64,000 bases of DNA. Origin: Streptomyces griseorubiginosus. GTDB taxonomy: Bacteria > Actinomycetota > Actinomycetes > Streptomycetales > Streptomycetaceae. The notes beneath the pieces are model-generated. The model had not been told where the DNA came from, made no database searches, and was given only the letters and a program-made list of their open reading frames with translations. Below are positions 17,526-25,180 of this stretch, piece by piece (position 1 is the stretch's first letter; each line of letters begins with the position of its first letter). A program made the translations under genes and the position numbers. The stretch is taken from assembly GCF_017614965.1 (NCBI RefSeq), contig NZ_WVUG01000005.1:16787-80786 (forward strand). The letters run 5' to 3'.

Positions 17526-18677
17526 TCACACCGGTGTCCGCACGATCTTCCCGACGACCGCCTCCGCGCGCTCCGGGTGCTCCTCGAACCAGGCGCCGAG
17601 ATGGTGGTGCACGGCCTCGGCGACACAGGCACGCACCTCGGTGTTGCCGAGCAGTCCGCGGATGGCGCCGAGGTACTCGGGGCGGTCCAGGTTCACCGAC
17701 ACGACGGCCACCAGGCTCCGGCCGATCCGGTCGCCGATCGGACCGGTGTCCGTGACCGTCGGCAGTCCCCTCTTGTGGGCGTACGCGGTCACGGCGGCCG
17801 TCACCCCGTCGCGGAACCCTTCCACATGCGTGCCGCCCTCCCGGGTGGCCCGCCCGTTGACGAAGCCGCGGACGCCCTGCGCGTCCCTCCCACCCCATTG
17901 GAAGGCGATCTCCATCGTCCCCGCCATCCGCGGGTCCTCCCGCTCGAAGGCGATGATCTCCGGATGGAGGGACCCGCCGGCCGCCGCATCGAGCGCGGCA
18001 ACGAAGTCCCGTACGCCGCCCGGGTAGCACAACCGCTCCAACCGCGGCTGCCCTGCGGGGCGTTCGTCCGTCAGGGAGATCTCCAGCCCCCGGTTGAGGA
18101 AGGCCACCTGCCGGAAGCGCTCCGCGAGTACGGCGAACGAGCACCGTGTCGTCTCGAAGATCTCCGTGTCGGGCCAGAAGGTGATGGTCTTCCCCGTGCG
18201 GGCCGTTGAAGCCACGGCGGAGGGTGGGGCGAGGGCGACACCGCGCGCGTACTCTTGGACCCAACGCACCCCCTCGCGCCGCACCTCCGCGGTCAGTCGG
18301 CTCGACAGCGCGGTGGCGACGACGAGCCCGAGGTTGAAGTGGCCCACGTACACGGAGTGCCGGTCGCCGGGCTCCGAGCCGGCGTACAGGGTGGTCAACC
18401 GGACTTCGAGCCCCGGGCCGCCGCCATCCCCGAAGGCGGCCGCCGGTGCGTCGTCGGTGACCCGCACACCGCCGTCGGGCAAGAGCGTGACGTCGATGCG
18501 GCCGGCCCCCTGGGCCAGGACCTCGTTCACCGCCTGGCTCACGACCGCGAACACCAGTTCATGCAGACCGCGTTCACCGGTGGAGCCGACATACATCCCG
18601 GGCCGCTTGCGCACGGCCGTGAGCCCCTCCAGCACCTCGATATCAGCAGCGTCGTACCGCATGCCTTCCCCACTCAC
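17526..18677 (-). CDS. GyrB-like protein without TOPRIM, degraded ATP site
   Basis: The 383-residue protein aligns by eye to the first half of DNA gyrase B: an opening with VLEGLTAVRKRPGMYVGS, a GHKL-like region to about 215, and a transducer domain (GVRGFVNGRATREGGTHVEGF, then the RIGRSLVAVVSVNLDRPEY stretch). The TOPRIM domain and C-terminal part of real GyrB are absent, and no GyrA partner is nearby. Key ATPase residues are replaced. GyrB has EVVDNAIDE, with the catalytic Glu and Mg-binding Asn; here the segment reads AVVSQAVNE. The DDGRGIP loop is DDAPAAAF. It is probably a non-hydrolysing paralogue. GTG at 18677, with GGAGGGG five bases upstream, is the best start; ATG at 18662 is also possible. 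Confidence 0.75.
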   Translation of the reverse strand: MSGEGMRYDAADIEVLEGLTAVRKRPGMYVGSTGERGLHELVFAVVSQAVNEVLAQGAGRIDVTLLPDGGVRVTDDAPAAAFGDGGGPGLEVRLTTLYAGSEPGDRHSVYVGHFNLGLVVATALSSRLTAEVRREGVRWVQEYARGVALAPPSAVASTARTGKTITFWPDTEIFETTRCSFAVLAERFRQVAFLNRGLEISLTDERPAGQPRLERLCYPGGVRDFVAALDAAAGGSLHPEIIAFEREDPRMAGTMEIAFQWGGRDAQGVRGFVNGRATREGGTHVEGFRDGVTAAVTAYAHKRGLPTVTDTGPIGDRIGRSLVAVVSVNLDRPEYLGAIRGLLGNTEVRACVAEAVHHHLGAWFEEHPERAEAVVGKIVRTPV

Positions 18678-18855
18678 GAAGACCCCTCCCATGGCGTCCG
18701 GCGGATGTCCCCACCCTAGGAGAAATCCCGGGAAAGGCCAGGTCAGAGCAGCTGCATCGAAGCCGTGGACGAGCGGGAGAGGGCCCGCGGGACGACGGGC
18801 GGCGCGGGGGGAAAGCAGGGGGCCGAAAAGGGGCCCGCGACCCCACTGAGGCCGC

Positions 18856-19464
18856 TCACGACCCCGTCTGGGACGTCTCCCGGGCCTCTGTTTCCAGGGT
18901 CCTGGCGCTGCCGGCCGCTTGCTGGCTCCTCGCGTTCTGCTTCCACTCCTGTACCAGGAGGCCGAGCAGGACCTCGTCCAGGAACTCGCCCATCACCCAG
19001 GCCGAGGACCGCAGTACGCCCTCGCGGACGAAGCCGTTGTGTTCGGCGGCGCGCAGCATCGCGTGGTTGTCGGCCAGCGTCTCGATCTGGAGGCGTCGCA
19101 GGCCGCGGACGACGAAGCCGTAGTGGCACAGGACCGCGACCACATCGGTGCCGTAGCCCTTGCCGCGCGAGGACGGCAGGAGGCCGAGCCCGACGTGCGC
19201 CAGGCGGTTGTGGTTGTCGATGCCCCAGAGCGTCGCGGTGCCGATCAGCGTGCCGCCGTCCAACTCCACCACGGAGAAGGGGACATGGCTTTCCTCCATG
19301 TCGTCCACCACGAGCCGCGGATCATTCGAGCCGGGCGAGACCGGCCGCCACGGCCCGCCTGACGCCCGCGAGGAGTTGACCACGTCGTCGTAGAGCTCGG
19401 TCCGCAGCACCGGCATGTCGTCCTCGTGGCGGGCCCTGAGCCCGACCTTCTCGCCCTTCAGCAT
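18856..19464 (-). CDS. GNAT-family N-acetyltransferase (RimJ/RimL-like)
   Basis: The 202-residue protein resembles the ribosomal-protein or SpeG-like acetyltransferases. It opens with LKGEKVGLRARHEDDMPVL and has the cofactor loop LLPSSRGKGYGTDVV at about residues 96-110 and a motif B region DNHAMLRAAEHNGFVREGVLR at about 133-153. The C-terminal 25 residues are an extra polar tail. The substrate is unknown. It stands alone between the GyrB-like gene and the LacI regulator. Confidence 0.87.
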   Translation of the reverse strand: MLKGEKVGLRARHEDDMPVLRTELYDDVVNSSRASGGPWRPVSPGSNDPRLVVDDMEESHVPFSVVELDGGTLIGTATLWGIDNHNRLAHVGLGLLPSSRGKGYGTDVVAVLCHYGFVVRGLRRLQIETLADNHAMLRAAEHNGFVREGVLRSSAWVMGEFLDEVLLGLLVQEWKQNARSQQAAGSARTLETEARETSQTGS

Positions 19465-19547
19465 GCAGGCTTCCTATCCGACGAGGCCGAGCGCGGCAAT
19501 CCAATATGTGAGCACCTGAGCCGGGCGAGCCAGTCGCGGGCGGTGAT

Positions 19548-20597
19548 CTATGCGGGTGCCCGTGCCGCCCCCGTGCTGTCCCGCACGATGACCTGGGGCA
19601 CCGGCACCCGTACCGTCCGTGCCGGGCCGCCGTCCACCAGGGCGGTCAGCTCCCGTGCCGCCGTACGGCCGAACTCCACGCTGTCGCGGGAGAGCGCCGA
19701 CAGCCACGGCTTGACCATCCGGCACAGGGCCGAGTCCTCCCAGGACAGCACCGACACGTCGGCCGGTACGGAGAAGCCCAGTTCGGCGGCGGTGGCGACG
19801 CCGGCCACGGCCATCACGTCGTTGTCGTAGATCAGCGCGGTCGGGGGAGCGGGGCGTCCCAGGACCCGGCGGGTGACGGCGGCGCCCTCAGCGTCGGAGT
19901 AGTCGGTGGTCACCGACTCCACCTCGGACAGACTCCGGCGCTCCGCCTCGGCGCGCAGGGTGCGGATACGGCGCTCGGTGTGCGCCAGACCGGGCAGACC
20001 CGCGATGTGCACGATCCGGCGGTGGCCGTGCGCGTACAACTCGTCCACGACCGAGGCCATCGCGCCCGCGTCGTCGGCCCAGACCGTCGACAGGCCCGGG
20101 TGACGTTCGTCGGGGGCGCCGCCGATCACCACGGCGGGCAGGCCGAGTTGGTCCAGCAGGTCGGGGCGCGGGTCGGCGGTGCGCGGGTCGACGACGAGGA
20201 CGCCGTCCACGCGGTGCTCGGCCCACCAGCGCCGGTAGACCGCGCACTCGTCGTCGACGTCCTCGACCACCTGGAACAGCAGGCCCAGATGCCGTTCCGC
20301 CAGCACCTCCTGTATGCCCGAGACGAGTTGGAGGAAGAAGGAGTCGACACCGAGGGTGTCCGCGGGGCGGGCCAGCACGAAGCCGACCGTCGCCGCGCCC
20401 TCACCGGACAGCTGACGGGCCGCGGTGCTGGGCCGCCAGCCGAGCTCCTCGGCGACCTGGCGCACCCGGTCACGGGTCCCCTCGGAGACGCCCGGCCGGC
20501 CGTTGAGCGCGAAGGAGACGGCGCTCTGGGAGACCCCGGCGTGCCGCGCGATGTCCTTCATCGTCGGCCGACGCGCGGGCGACCGCTTGCCTGACAC
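19548..20597 (-). CDS. LacI-family regulator of the N-glycan locus
   Basis: The 349-residue protein has an N-terminal LacI helix-turn-helix (MKDIARHAGVSQSAVSFALN at residues 13-32, then the hinge helix ASTAARQL-like region) and a periplasmic-binding-protein-like effector domain. The effector domain has the usual GVATAAELGFSVPADVSVLS segment. The GTG at 20597 has GGGGAA five bases upstream; the longer frame reads through the operator region. It is divergent from a sugar ABC operon with three palindromic operators between them, so it probably represses that operon until an N-glycan breakdown product binds. The effector is an inference. Confidence 0.92.
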   Translation of the reverse strand: MSGKRSPARRPTMKDIARHAGVSQSAVSFALNGRPGVSEGTRDRVRQVAEELGWRPSTAARQLSGEGAATVGFVLARPADTLGVDSFFLQLVSGIQEVLAERHLGLLFQVVEDVDDECAVYRRWWAEHRVDGVLVVDPRTADPRPDLLDQLGLPAVVIGGAPDERHPGLSTVWADDAGAMASVVDELYAHGHRRIVHIAGLPGLAHTERRIRTLRAEAERRSLSEVESVTTDYSDAEGAAVTRRVLGRPAPPTALIYDNDVMAVAGVATAAELGFSVPADVSVLSWEDSALCRMVKPWLSALSRDSVEFGRTAARELTALVDGGPARTVRVPVPQVIVRDSTGAARAPA

Positions 20598-20646
20598 GGT
20601 GATTCCCCATTCAACTTTCAGTGAGCGGATTCCAGGAGAGTAGGTA

Positions 20647-20700
20647 CTAATGCGGTTCAGCCGCAAGAACCTAATGCGTATTAGCAACTAATGCGATTAG
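20647..20700. promoter_or_regulatory. Three LacI-type operators
   Basis: Three related palindromes lie in a row: CTAATGCGGTTCAG (20647-20660), CTAATGCGTATTAG (20671-20684) and CTAATGCGATTAG (20688-20700). The consensus CTAATNCGNATTAG is symmetric around a central CG, the hallmark of LacI-family sites. They sit between the LacI gene and the binding-protein gene, about 50 bases before one start and 100 before the other, and should allow cooperative repression of both. Confidence 0.8.
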
Positions 20701-20802
20701 CTCCTCCGGTTCCATTGACGGGCCGGTGAAACGGCGTGCAGGGTCTGCGTCGTTGGCCAACCCCACTGCCCCAACCCCGTTGCACGAGGAGGCCGTTGCG
20801 TC

Positions 20803-22095
20803 GTGTCCGTTTCCCGCAGAACCCTTGCCGCAGCCGCTTTCGTCGCCCTCGTCCTGCCGCTCAGCGCGTGCGGTTCGGGAGGTGACGACGGCGGATCGGG
20901 CGACGCCTCCGGCAAGGTCGAGGGCGACATCACCTTCCAGACCTGGAACCTGCGCGCCAACTTCAAGTCGTACTTCGACGGCGTGATCGCCGACTTCGAG
21001 AAGCAGTACCCCGGCACCCATGTGAAGTGGATCGACCAGCCCGCCGAGGGGTACGCCGACAAGATCAGCGCCGACGCGGCGGGCGGCACCCTGCCCGACG
21101 TCGTCAACGTCTCCCCGGACCTCGTCGCCCCGCTCGCCAAGGCCGGCCTCGCGCTCGACCTCGACAAGGCGGCGGCCAAGTACAGGAAGGAGTACCTGCC
21201 GGGCGCCTGGGCCAGCCATCGGATACCGGGCATGACCGGCACCTATGCCTTCCCCTGGTACCTCAACACGGGCCCGCTCTTCTACAACAAGTCGCTGTTC
21301 AAGAAGGCCGGACTCGACCCCGACAGCCCGCCGAAGACGTACGACGACCTTTTCGCCGACGCCCTGACCATGGCGCACAAGAGCGACGGCAAGGTCGCCA
21401 CCCTCGCCAACGTCCCGACCATCGAGGACTTCGGCCGCTACGGCGTGGAGCTGATGAACAAGGAGGGCACCGCCTTCACCTTCAACGACGCCAAGGGCGT
21501 CCAACTGCTGAGCAAGTACAAGGAGTTGTACGACGCCAAGGCGCTGGACCCGCAGGCGCTGACCGCCACCCCGGAGTCGTCGGGAAGGAAGTTCCTCACC
21601 GAGGCCGTCGCCATGAACCCGGGCAGTGCCCTCGACCTCGACAACTTCAAGAAGCAGGCGCCGAACCTGTACAAGAACATCGGCATCACCGACCAGATCA
21701 CCAGCACCGGTCACGTCAACATGTACGTCATGGGCGTGATGGTCAACTCCAGGACCAAGCGCACCCCGGCCGCCGTCGCCTTCGCGCACTACGTCACCGA
21801 CGCAGAGCACCAGATGTCCTTCGCCAAGAAGGTCGCCATCTTCCCCAGCACCGCCGGCTCCCTGGAGGACCCCTACTTCACCAAGGAGGACGGCACCGAC
21901 GAGACACGGGTGCGGATCGCCGCCGCCAAGTCCCTGAAGAACGCGGTCAATTACACGCCCGTGCTGTTCAGCGACCAGATGAAGACGGCCCTGCGCAACG
22001 AGGTGGCCAAGGCGCTGCAGGGCAAGGAGAGCCCCAAGGCGGCTCTAGACAACGCTGTCAAGGCCTGCAACACACTCCTCCAGCAGCAGGGCTGA
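20803..22095 (+). CDS. Sugar-binding lipoprotein of ABC importer
   Basis: The 430-residue protein is an extracellular solute-binding protein of family 1. A lipoprotein signal with lipobox LPLSAC puts the anchored cysteine at about residue 23, followed by a flexible Gly/Asp/Ser linker (GSGGDDGGSGDASG) and the two-lobed binding domain. The PWYLNTGPLFYNKSLFKKAGLDP-like region near residue 147 is typical. GTG start with GAGGAGG upstream. It is the first gene of an operon with two permeases, a GH5, a GH85 and a GH38 enzyme, so the ligand is probably an oligosaccharide from high-mannose or core N-glycans. No ATPase gene is in the operon, as usual for MsiK-energised Streptomyces importers. Confidence 0.92.
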   Translation: MSVSRRTLAAAAFVALVLPLSACGSGGDDGGSGDASGKVEGDITFQTWNLRANFKSYFDGVIADFEKQYPGTHVKWIDQPAEGYADKISADAAGGTLPDVVNVSPDLVAPLAKAGLALDLDKAAAKYRKEYLPGAWASHRIPGMTGTYAFPWYLNTGPLFYNKSLFKKAGLDPDSPPKTYDDLFADALTMAHKSDGKVATLANVPTIEDFGRYGVELMNKEGTAFTFNDAKGVQLLSKYKELYDAKALDPQALTATPESSGRKFLTEAVAMNPGSALDLDNFKKQAPNLYKNIGITDQITSTGHVNMYVMGVMVNSRTKRTPAAVAFAHYVTDAEHQMSFAKKVAIFPSTAGSLEDPYFTKEDGTDETRVRIAAAKSLKNAVNYTPVLFSDQMKTALRNEVAKALQGKESPKAALDNAVKACNTLLQQQG

Positions 22096-22101
22096 CGCGC
22101 G

Positions 22102-22995
22102 ATGGCCACCTCGACCGTCACCCGGGTACGGCGCCAACTGCCGAGCAGCCCCTGGCTGTTCGCCGCGCCCGGGCTGCTGATCACCGGCGTGTTCATCCTG
22201 TACCCGTTCGTCTCCACGGTCGTGAGCGCCTTCACCGACCGCCGTACCCTCGTCCCGGGGAAGTTCGTCGGGCTCGCCAACTTCCGCGAGCTGCTGCACG
22301 ACGACATGTTCTGGATCGGCCTGCGCAACAGCACGTTGTACATCGTCTGCGTCGTCCCCGCCCTCGTCGTCCTGCCGTTGCTGCTCGCGCTGCTGGTGCA
22401 GAAGAACATCCCCGGCATCACCTTCTTCCGGTCCGCGTTCTACACGCCGGTCGTCGCCTCGATCGTCGTGGTCGGGCTGATCTGGGTGTGGCTCCTGGAC
22501 GAACGCGGTCTGATCAACTCCCTGCTGGAGAGCGTCGGGGTCGGCCGCGTCGGCTTCCTCAGCGACCAGTGGCTGCTGCTGTTCAGCGCCATGGCCGTGA
22601 CCGTCTGGAAGGGCCTCGGCTACTACATGATCATCTATCTGGCCGCGCTGGCGAACGTCCCGCGCGAACTCCACGAGGCCGCCGCCGTCGACGGCGCAGG
22701 CGCGGTCCGCCGCTTTCGCACGGTCACCGTGCCCGCCGTACGCTCCACCATGGTCCTGGTCGGCGCGCTGTCCTCGGTCGCCGCCTTCAAGGTCTTCTCC
22801 GAGGTGTACCTGATGGCGGGCCCCAGCGGAGGCCCGGCGGGCGAGGACACCACCCTGGTGATGCTGGTCCAGCGCACCGGCACCGGCCTCACCGGCCGCG
22901 TCGGCTACGCCTCCGCCATCTCGCTGGTCGTCTTCGTCGTCACCGTCGCGCTGATGCTGCTGGTGCTGCGCGCCGACCGGAGGGAGGCGTCATGA
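22102..22995 (+). CDS. ABC sugar permease, MalF/UgpA type
   Basis: This 297-residue inner-membrane protein has six transmembrane segments and the EAA loop that contacts the ATPase (LHEAAAVDGAGAVRRFRTVTVP at about residues 191-212). It starts 6 bases after the binding-protein stop and overlaps the next permease by 4 bases (ATGA), so all three are translated together. With the MalG-type partner it forms the channel for the oligosaccharide delivered by the lipoprotein. Confidence 0.93.
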   Translation: MATSTVTRVRRQLPSSPWLFAAPGLLITGVFILYPFVSTVVSAFTDRRTLVPGKFVGLANFRELLHDDMFWIGLRNSTLYIVCVVPALVVLPLLLALLVQKNIPGITFFRSAFYTPVVASIVVVGLIWVWLLDERGLINSLLESVGVGRVGFLSDQWLLLFSAMAVTVWKGLGYYMIIYLAALANVPRELHEAAAVDGAGAVRRFRTVTVPAVRSTMVLVGALSSVAAFKVFSEVYLMAGPSGGPAGEDTTLVMLVQRTGTGLTGRVGYASAISLVVFVVTVALMLLVLRADRREAS

Positions 22996-23894
22996 GCGTC
23001 CTGGAGAAGGCACGGCCCGTCTCCCGCCCCGAGGCCCCCGGGCCCCGCGTCACCGACGAACACGGCCGCCGCATCCGGGTGGGCGAACTCGTCGTGCGCT
23101 ACGTGCTGTTGCTCGTCGTCCTCGCGCTGACCGTCGGCCCGTTCCTGTGGCAGCTGTCCACCTCGCTCAAAGGTCCCACGGAGGACATCTTCAGCTCACC
23201 GCCGAAGTTCCTGCCCGGACACCCGACCCTGCACAACTACGAGCGGGTCGCCGACACCATCCCGGTGTGGGACTACGCGCTGAACTCCCTCAAGGTCGCC
23301 GCCGCCAACGTCGTGACCAACTGTGTCGGTTCGGCCCTCGCCGGCTACGCCCTGGCCCGGCTGCGCTACCGCGGCCGACGCGTCGCCACCCTCGTGTTCA
23401 TCCTCGCGATGCTCGTACCGGTGGAGGGCATCATCATCGCCCAGTTCACCACCATGCGGGAACTCGGGCTCAACAACACCCTCGTCGGCGTCGTCCTGCC
23501 CGGCTGCATCGCCGCCATGAACGTGCTGCTGATGCGCAACGCCTTCCTCAACCTGCCGTACGAGATCGAGGAGGCCGCCTATGTCGACGGCGCCGACGTC
23601 TGGCAGCGGTTCCTGCGCATCGCGCTGCCCTCGGTGCGTGGCACCCTCGCCGTCGTGGCGATCTTCGCCTTCATGGGCGCCTGGGACGACTTCCTGTGGC
23701 CGTTGATCGTGCTCAGCGACCCGTCCAAGTTCACGCTGACCATCGGCCTCAACTACCTGCACGGCACCTTCGCCAACGACGAACGCCTCGTCGCCGCGGG
23801 CACGGTCATCGCCGTCGCCCCGCTGATCGCCCTCTTCGCCTGTCTGCAGCGGTACTTCTTCCGCGGGGTGGGCGAGGGGGCCGTCAAGGGCTGA
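22992..23894 (+). CDS. ABC sugar permease, MalG/UgpE type
   Basis: The 300-residue product is the second transmembrane subunit. It has six predicted helices, a soluble N-terminus (EHGRRIRVGELVVRY) and an EAA motif (IEEAAYVDGADVWQRFLRIA at about residues 196-215). The ATG at 22992 overlaps the MalF-type stop; a longer open frame extends upstream only by antisense-like translation. It partners the preceding permease and, presumably, an MsiK ATPase encoded elsewhere, since the MsiK-like gene in this window is truncated. Confidence 0.93.
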   Translation: MSVLEKARPVSRPEAPGPRVTDEHGRRIRVGELVVRYVLLLVVLALTVGPFLWQLSTSLKGPTEDIFSSPPKFLPGHPTLHNYERVADTIPVWDYALNSLKVAAANVVTNCVGSALAGYALARLRYRGRRVATLVFILAMLVPVEGIIIAQFTTMRELGLNNTLVGVVLPGCIAAMNVLLMRNAFLNLPYEIEEAAYVDGADVWQRFLRIALPSVRGTLAVVAIFAFMGAWDDFLWPLIVLSDPSKFTLTIGLNYLHGTFANDERLVAAGTVIAVAPLIALFACLQRYFFRGVGEGAVKG

Positions 23895-23923
23895 TCGCCG
23901 TCTACGAGTTCCAAGGACACCGC

Positions 23924-25180
23924 ATGCCTCCTGCCGTGCGCTTCGGCGTCAACTACACCCCCAGCGAAGGGTGGTTCCACCACTGGCTCGACTTCGACCT
24001 CGACTCCGTACGCGCCGACCTCGACTCGATCGCCGCGCTCGGCCTGGACCACGTCCGGGTCTTCCCGCTGTGGCCGTACTTCCAGCCCAACCGCACGCTG
24101 ATCCGCCCACGGGCCGTCGAACAGCTCGTGGCCCTGGTGGACGCCGCCGCCGAACGCGGCCTCGACGTCAACGTGGACGGACTGCAAGGGCACTTGAGCA
24201 GTTTCGACTTCCTGCCTGCCTGGACCCGCACCTGGCACCGGCGCAACCTCTTCACCGACCCGGACGTCCTCGACGGCCAGGCCGCCTATCTCCGCACCCT
24301 GGCCGCCGCCCTCGCCGACCGCCCCAACTTCCTCGGCATGACGCTCGGCAACGAGGTCAACCAGTTCTCGGCCGGCCCGCACCCCGACCCCGACCGGGCC
24401 TCCGCGGCGCAGATCGACGCGTGGCTGGAGCGCATGCTGACCGCCTGCGAGAAGGGCGCCCCCGGTAAGCTCCATCTGCACGCCGAGTACGACGCCACCT
24501 GGTACCAGGACGACATGCCGTTCACCCCGGCCCAGGCGGCCCGGCACGGCGCCCTCACGGCCGTGCACTCCTGGGTGTTCAACGGCACCGCCCAGCGCCA
24601 CGGCCGTACCTCCGTGCCGACCGAACACCATGCCGCGTACCTCATCGAACTGAGCAGGGCATGGGCCGATGACCCGAACCGCCCCGTCTGGCTCCAGGAG
24701 GTCGGCGCCCCCGCACCCCTCATCCCGCCCGAGCACGCCGCCGCCTTCACCGAGGCCACCGTCGCGAGCGCCCTCGACTGCCCCGACCTGTGGGGCATCA
24801 CCTGGTGGTGCTCCCACGACGTCTCCCGCGACCTCGCCGACTTCCCCGAACTCGAATACGGGCTCGGGCTGTTGACGAACGACCGGCACCCGAAGGACAC
24901 GGCACGCGTACTGGCCGGCGCGGCGGCGCGCGACCACAGGGCGCCCGCGCCGCGCACCACCGCCCTCGTCGTCCCCGCCGATCCGGCCGTACGGTCCCGC
25001 TGCGCGCCCGGCGGCCCGGTCTTCGACGCCTTCTTCCGGCTGACCGCCGACGGCGCCCGCCCCACCACAGTCCTGGACACCCGCGCGGGCGACAAGGACC
25101 ACCTCGCCGCACGCGGCATCACCGAAGTCGTCACTCCCGAACAGGTACTCCCCACCCCACAAGGAGACACCAGCTCGTGA
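23924..25180 (+). CDS. GH5 glycosidase, probably GH5_18 beta-mannosidase
   Basis: The 418-residue protein is a cytoplasmic TIM-barrel hydrolase (no signal peptide) opening with RFGVNYTPSEGWFHHWLDFD. The two retaining catalytic glutamates are clear: acid/base E144 in TLGNEVNQF and nucleophile E259 in VWLQEVGAP. The lack of a secretion signal and its place between importer genes and a GH85 enzyme match GH5_18 proteins, which in bifidobacteria cleave the Man-beta-1,4-GlcNAc core left after N-glycan trimming. The subfamily assignment is by context and recollection, not alignment. About 80 C-terminal residues form an extra domain. Its stop overlaps the GH85 start (GTGA). Confidence 0.8.
   Translation: MPPAVRFGVNYTPSEGWFHHWLDFDLDSVRADLDSIAALGLDHVRVFPLWPYFQPNRTLIRPRAVEQLVALVDAAAERGLDVNVDGLQGHLSSFDFLPAWTRTWHRRNLFTDPDVLDGQAAYLRTLAAALADRPNFLGMTLGNEVNQFSAGPHPDPDRASAAQIDAWLERMLTACEKGAPGKLHLHAEYDATWYQDDMPFTPAQAARHGALTAVHSWVFNGTAQRHGRTSVPTEHHAAYLIELSRAWADDPNRPVWLQEVGAPAPLIPPEHAAAFTEATVASALDCPDLWGITWWCSHDVSRDLADFPELEYGLGLLTNDRHPKDTARVLAGAAARDHRAPAPRTTALVVPADPAVRSRCAPGGPVFDAFFRLTADGARPTTVLDTRAGDKDHLAARGITEVVTPEQVLPTPQGDTSS

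Noticed and set aside
21027..22991. Upstream half of the 955-residue plus-strand frame ending with the MalG-type permease
   Set aside because: It overlaps the binding-protein and MalF genes in another frame; the permease has its own start at 22992.
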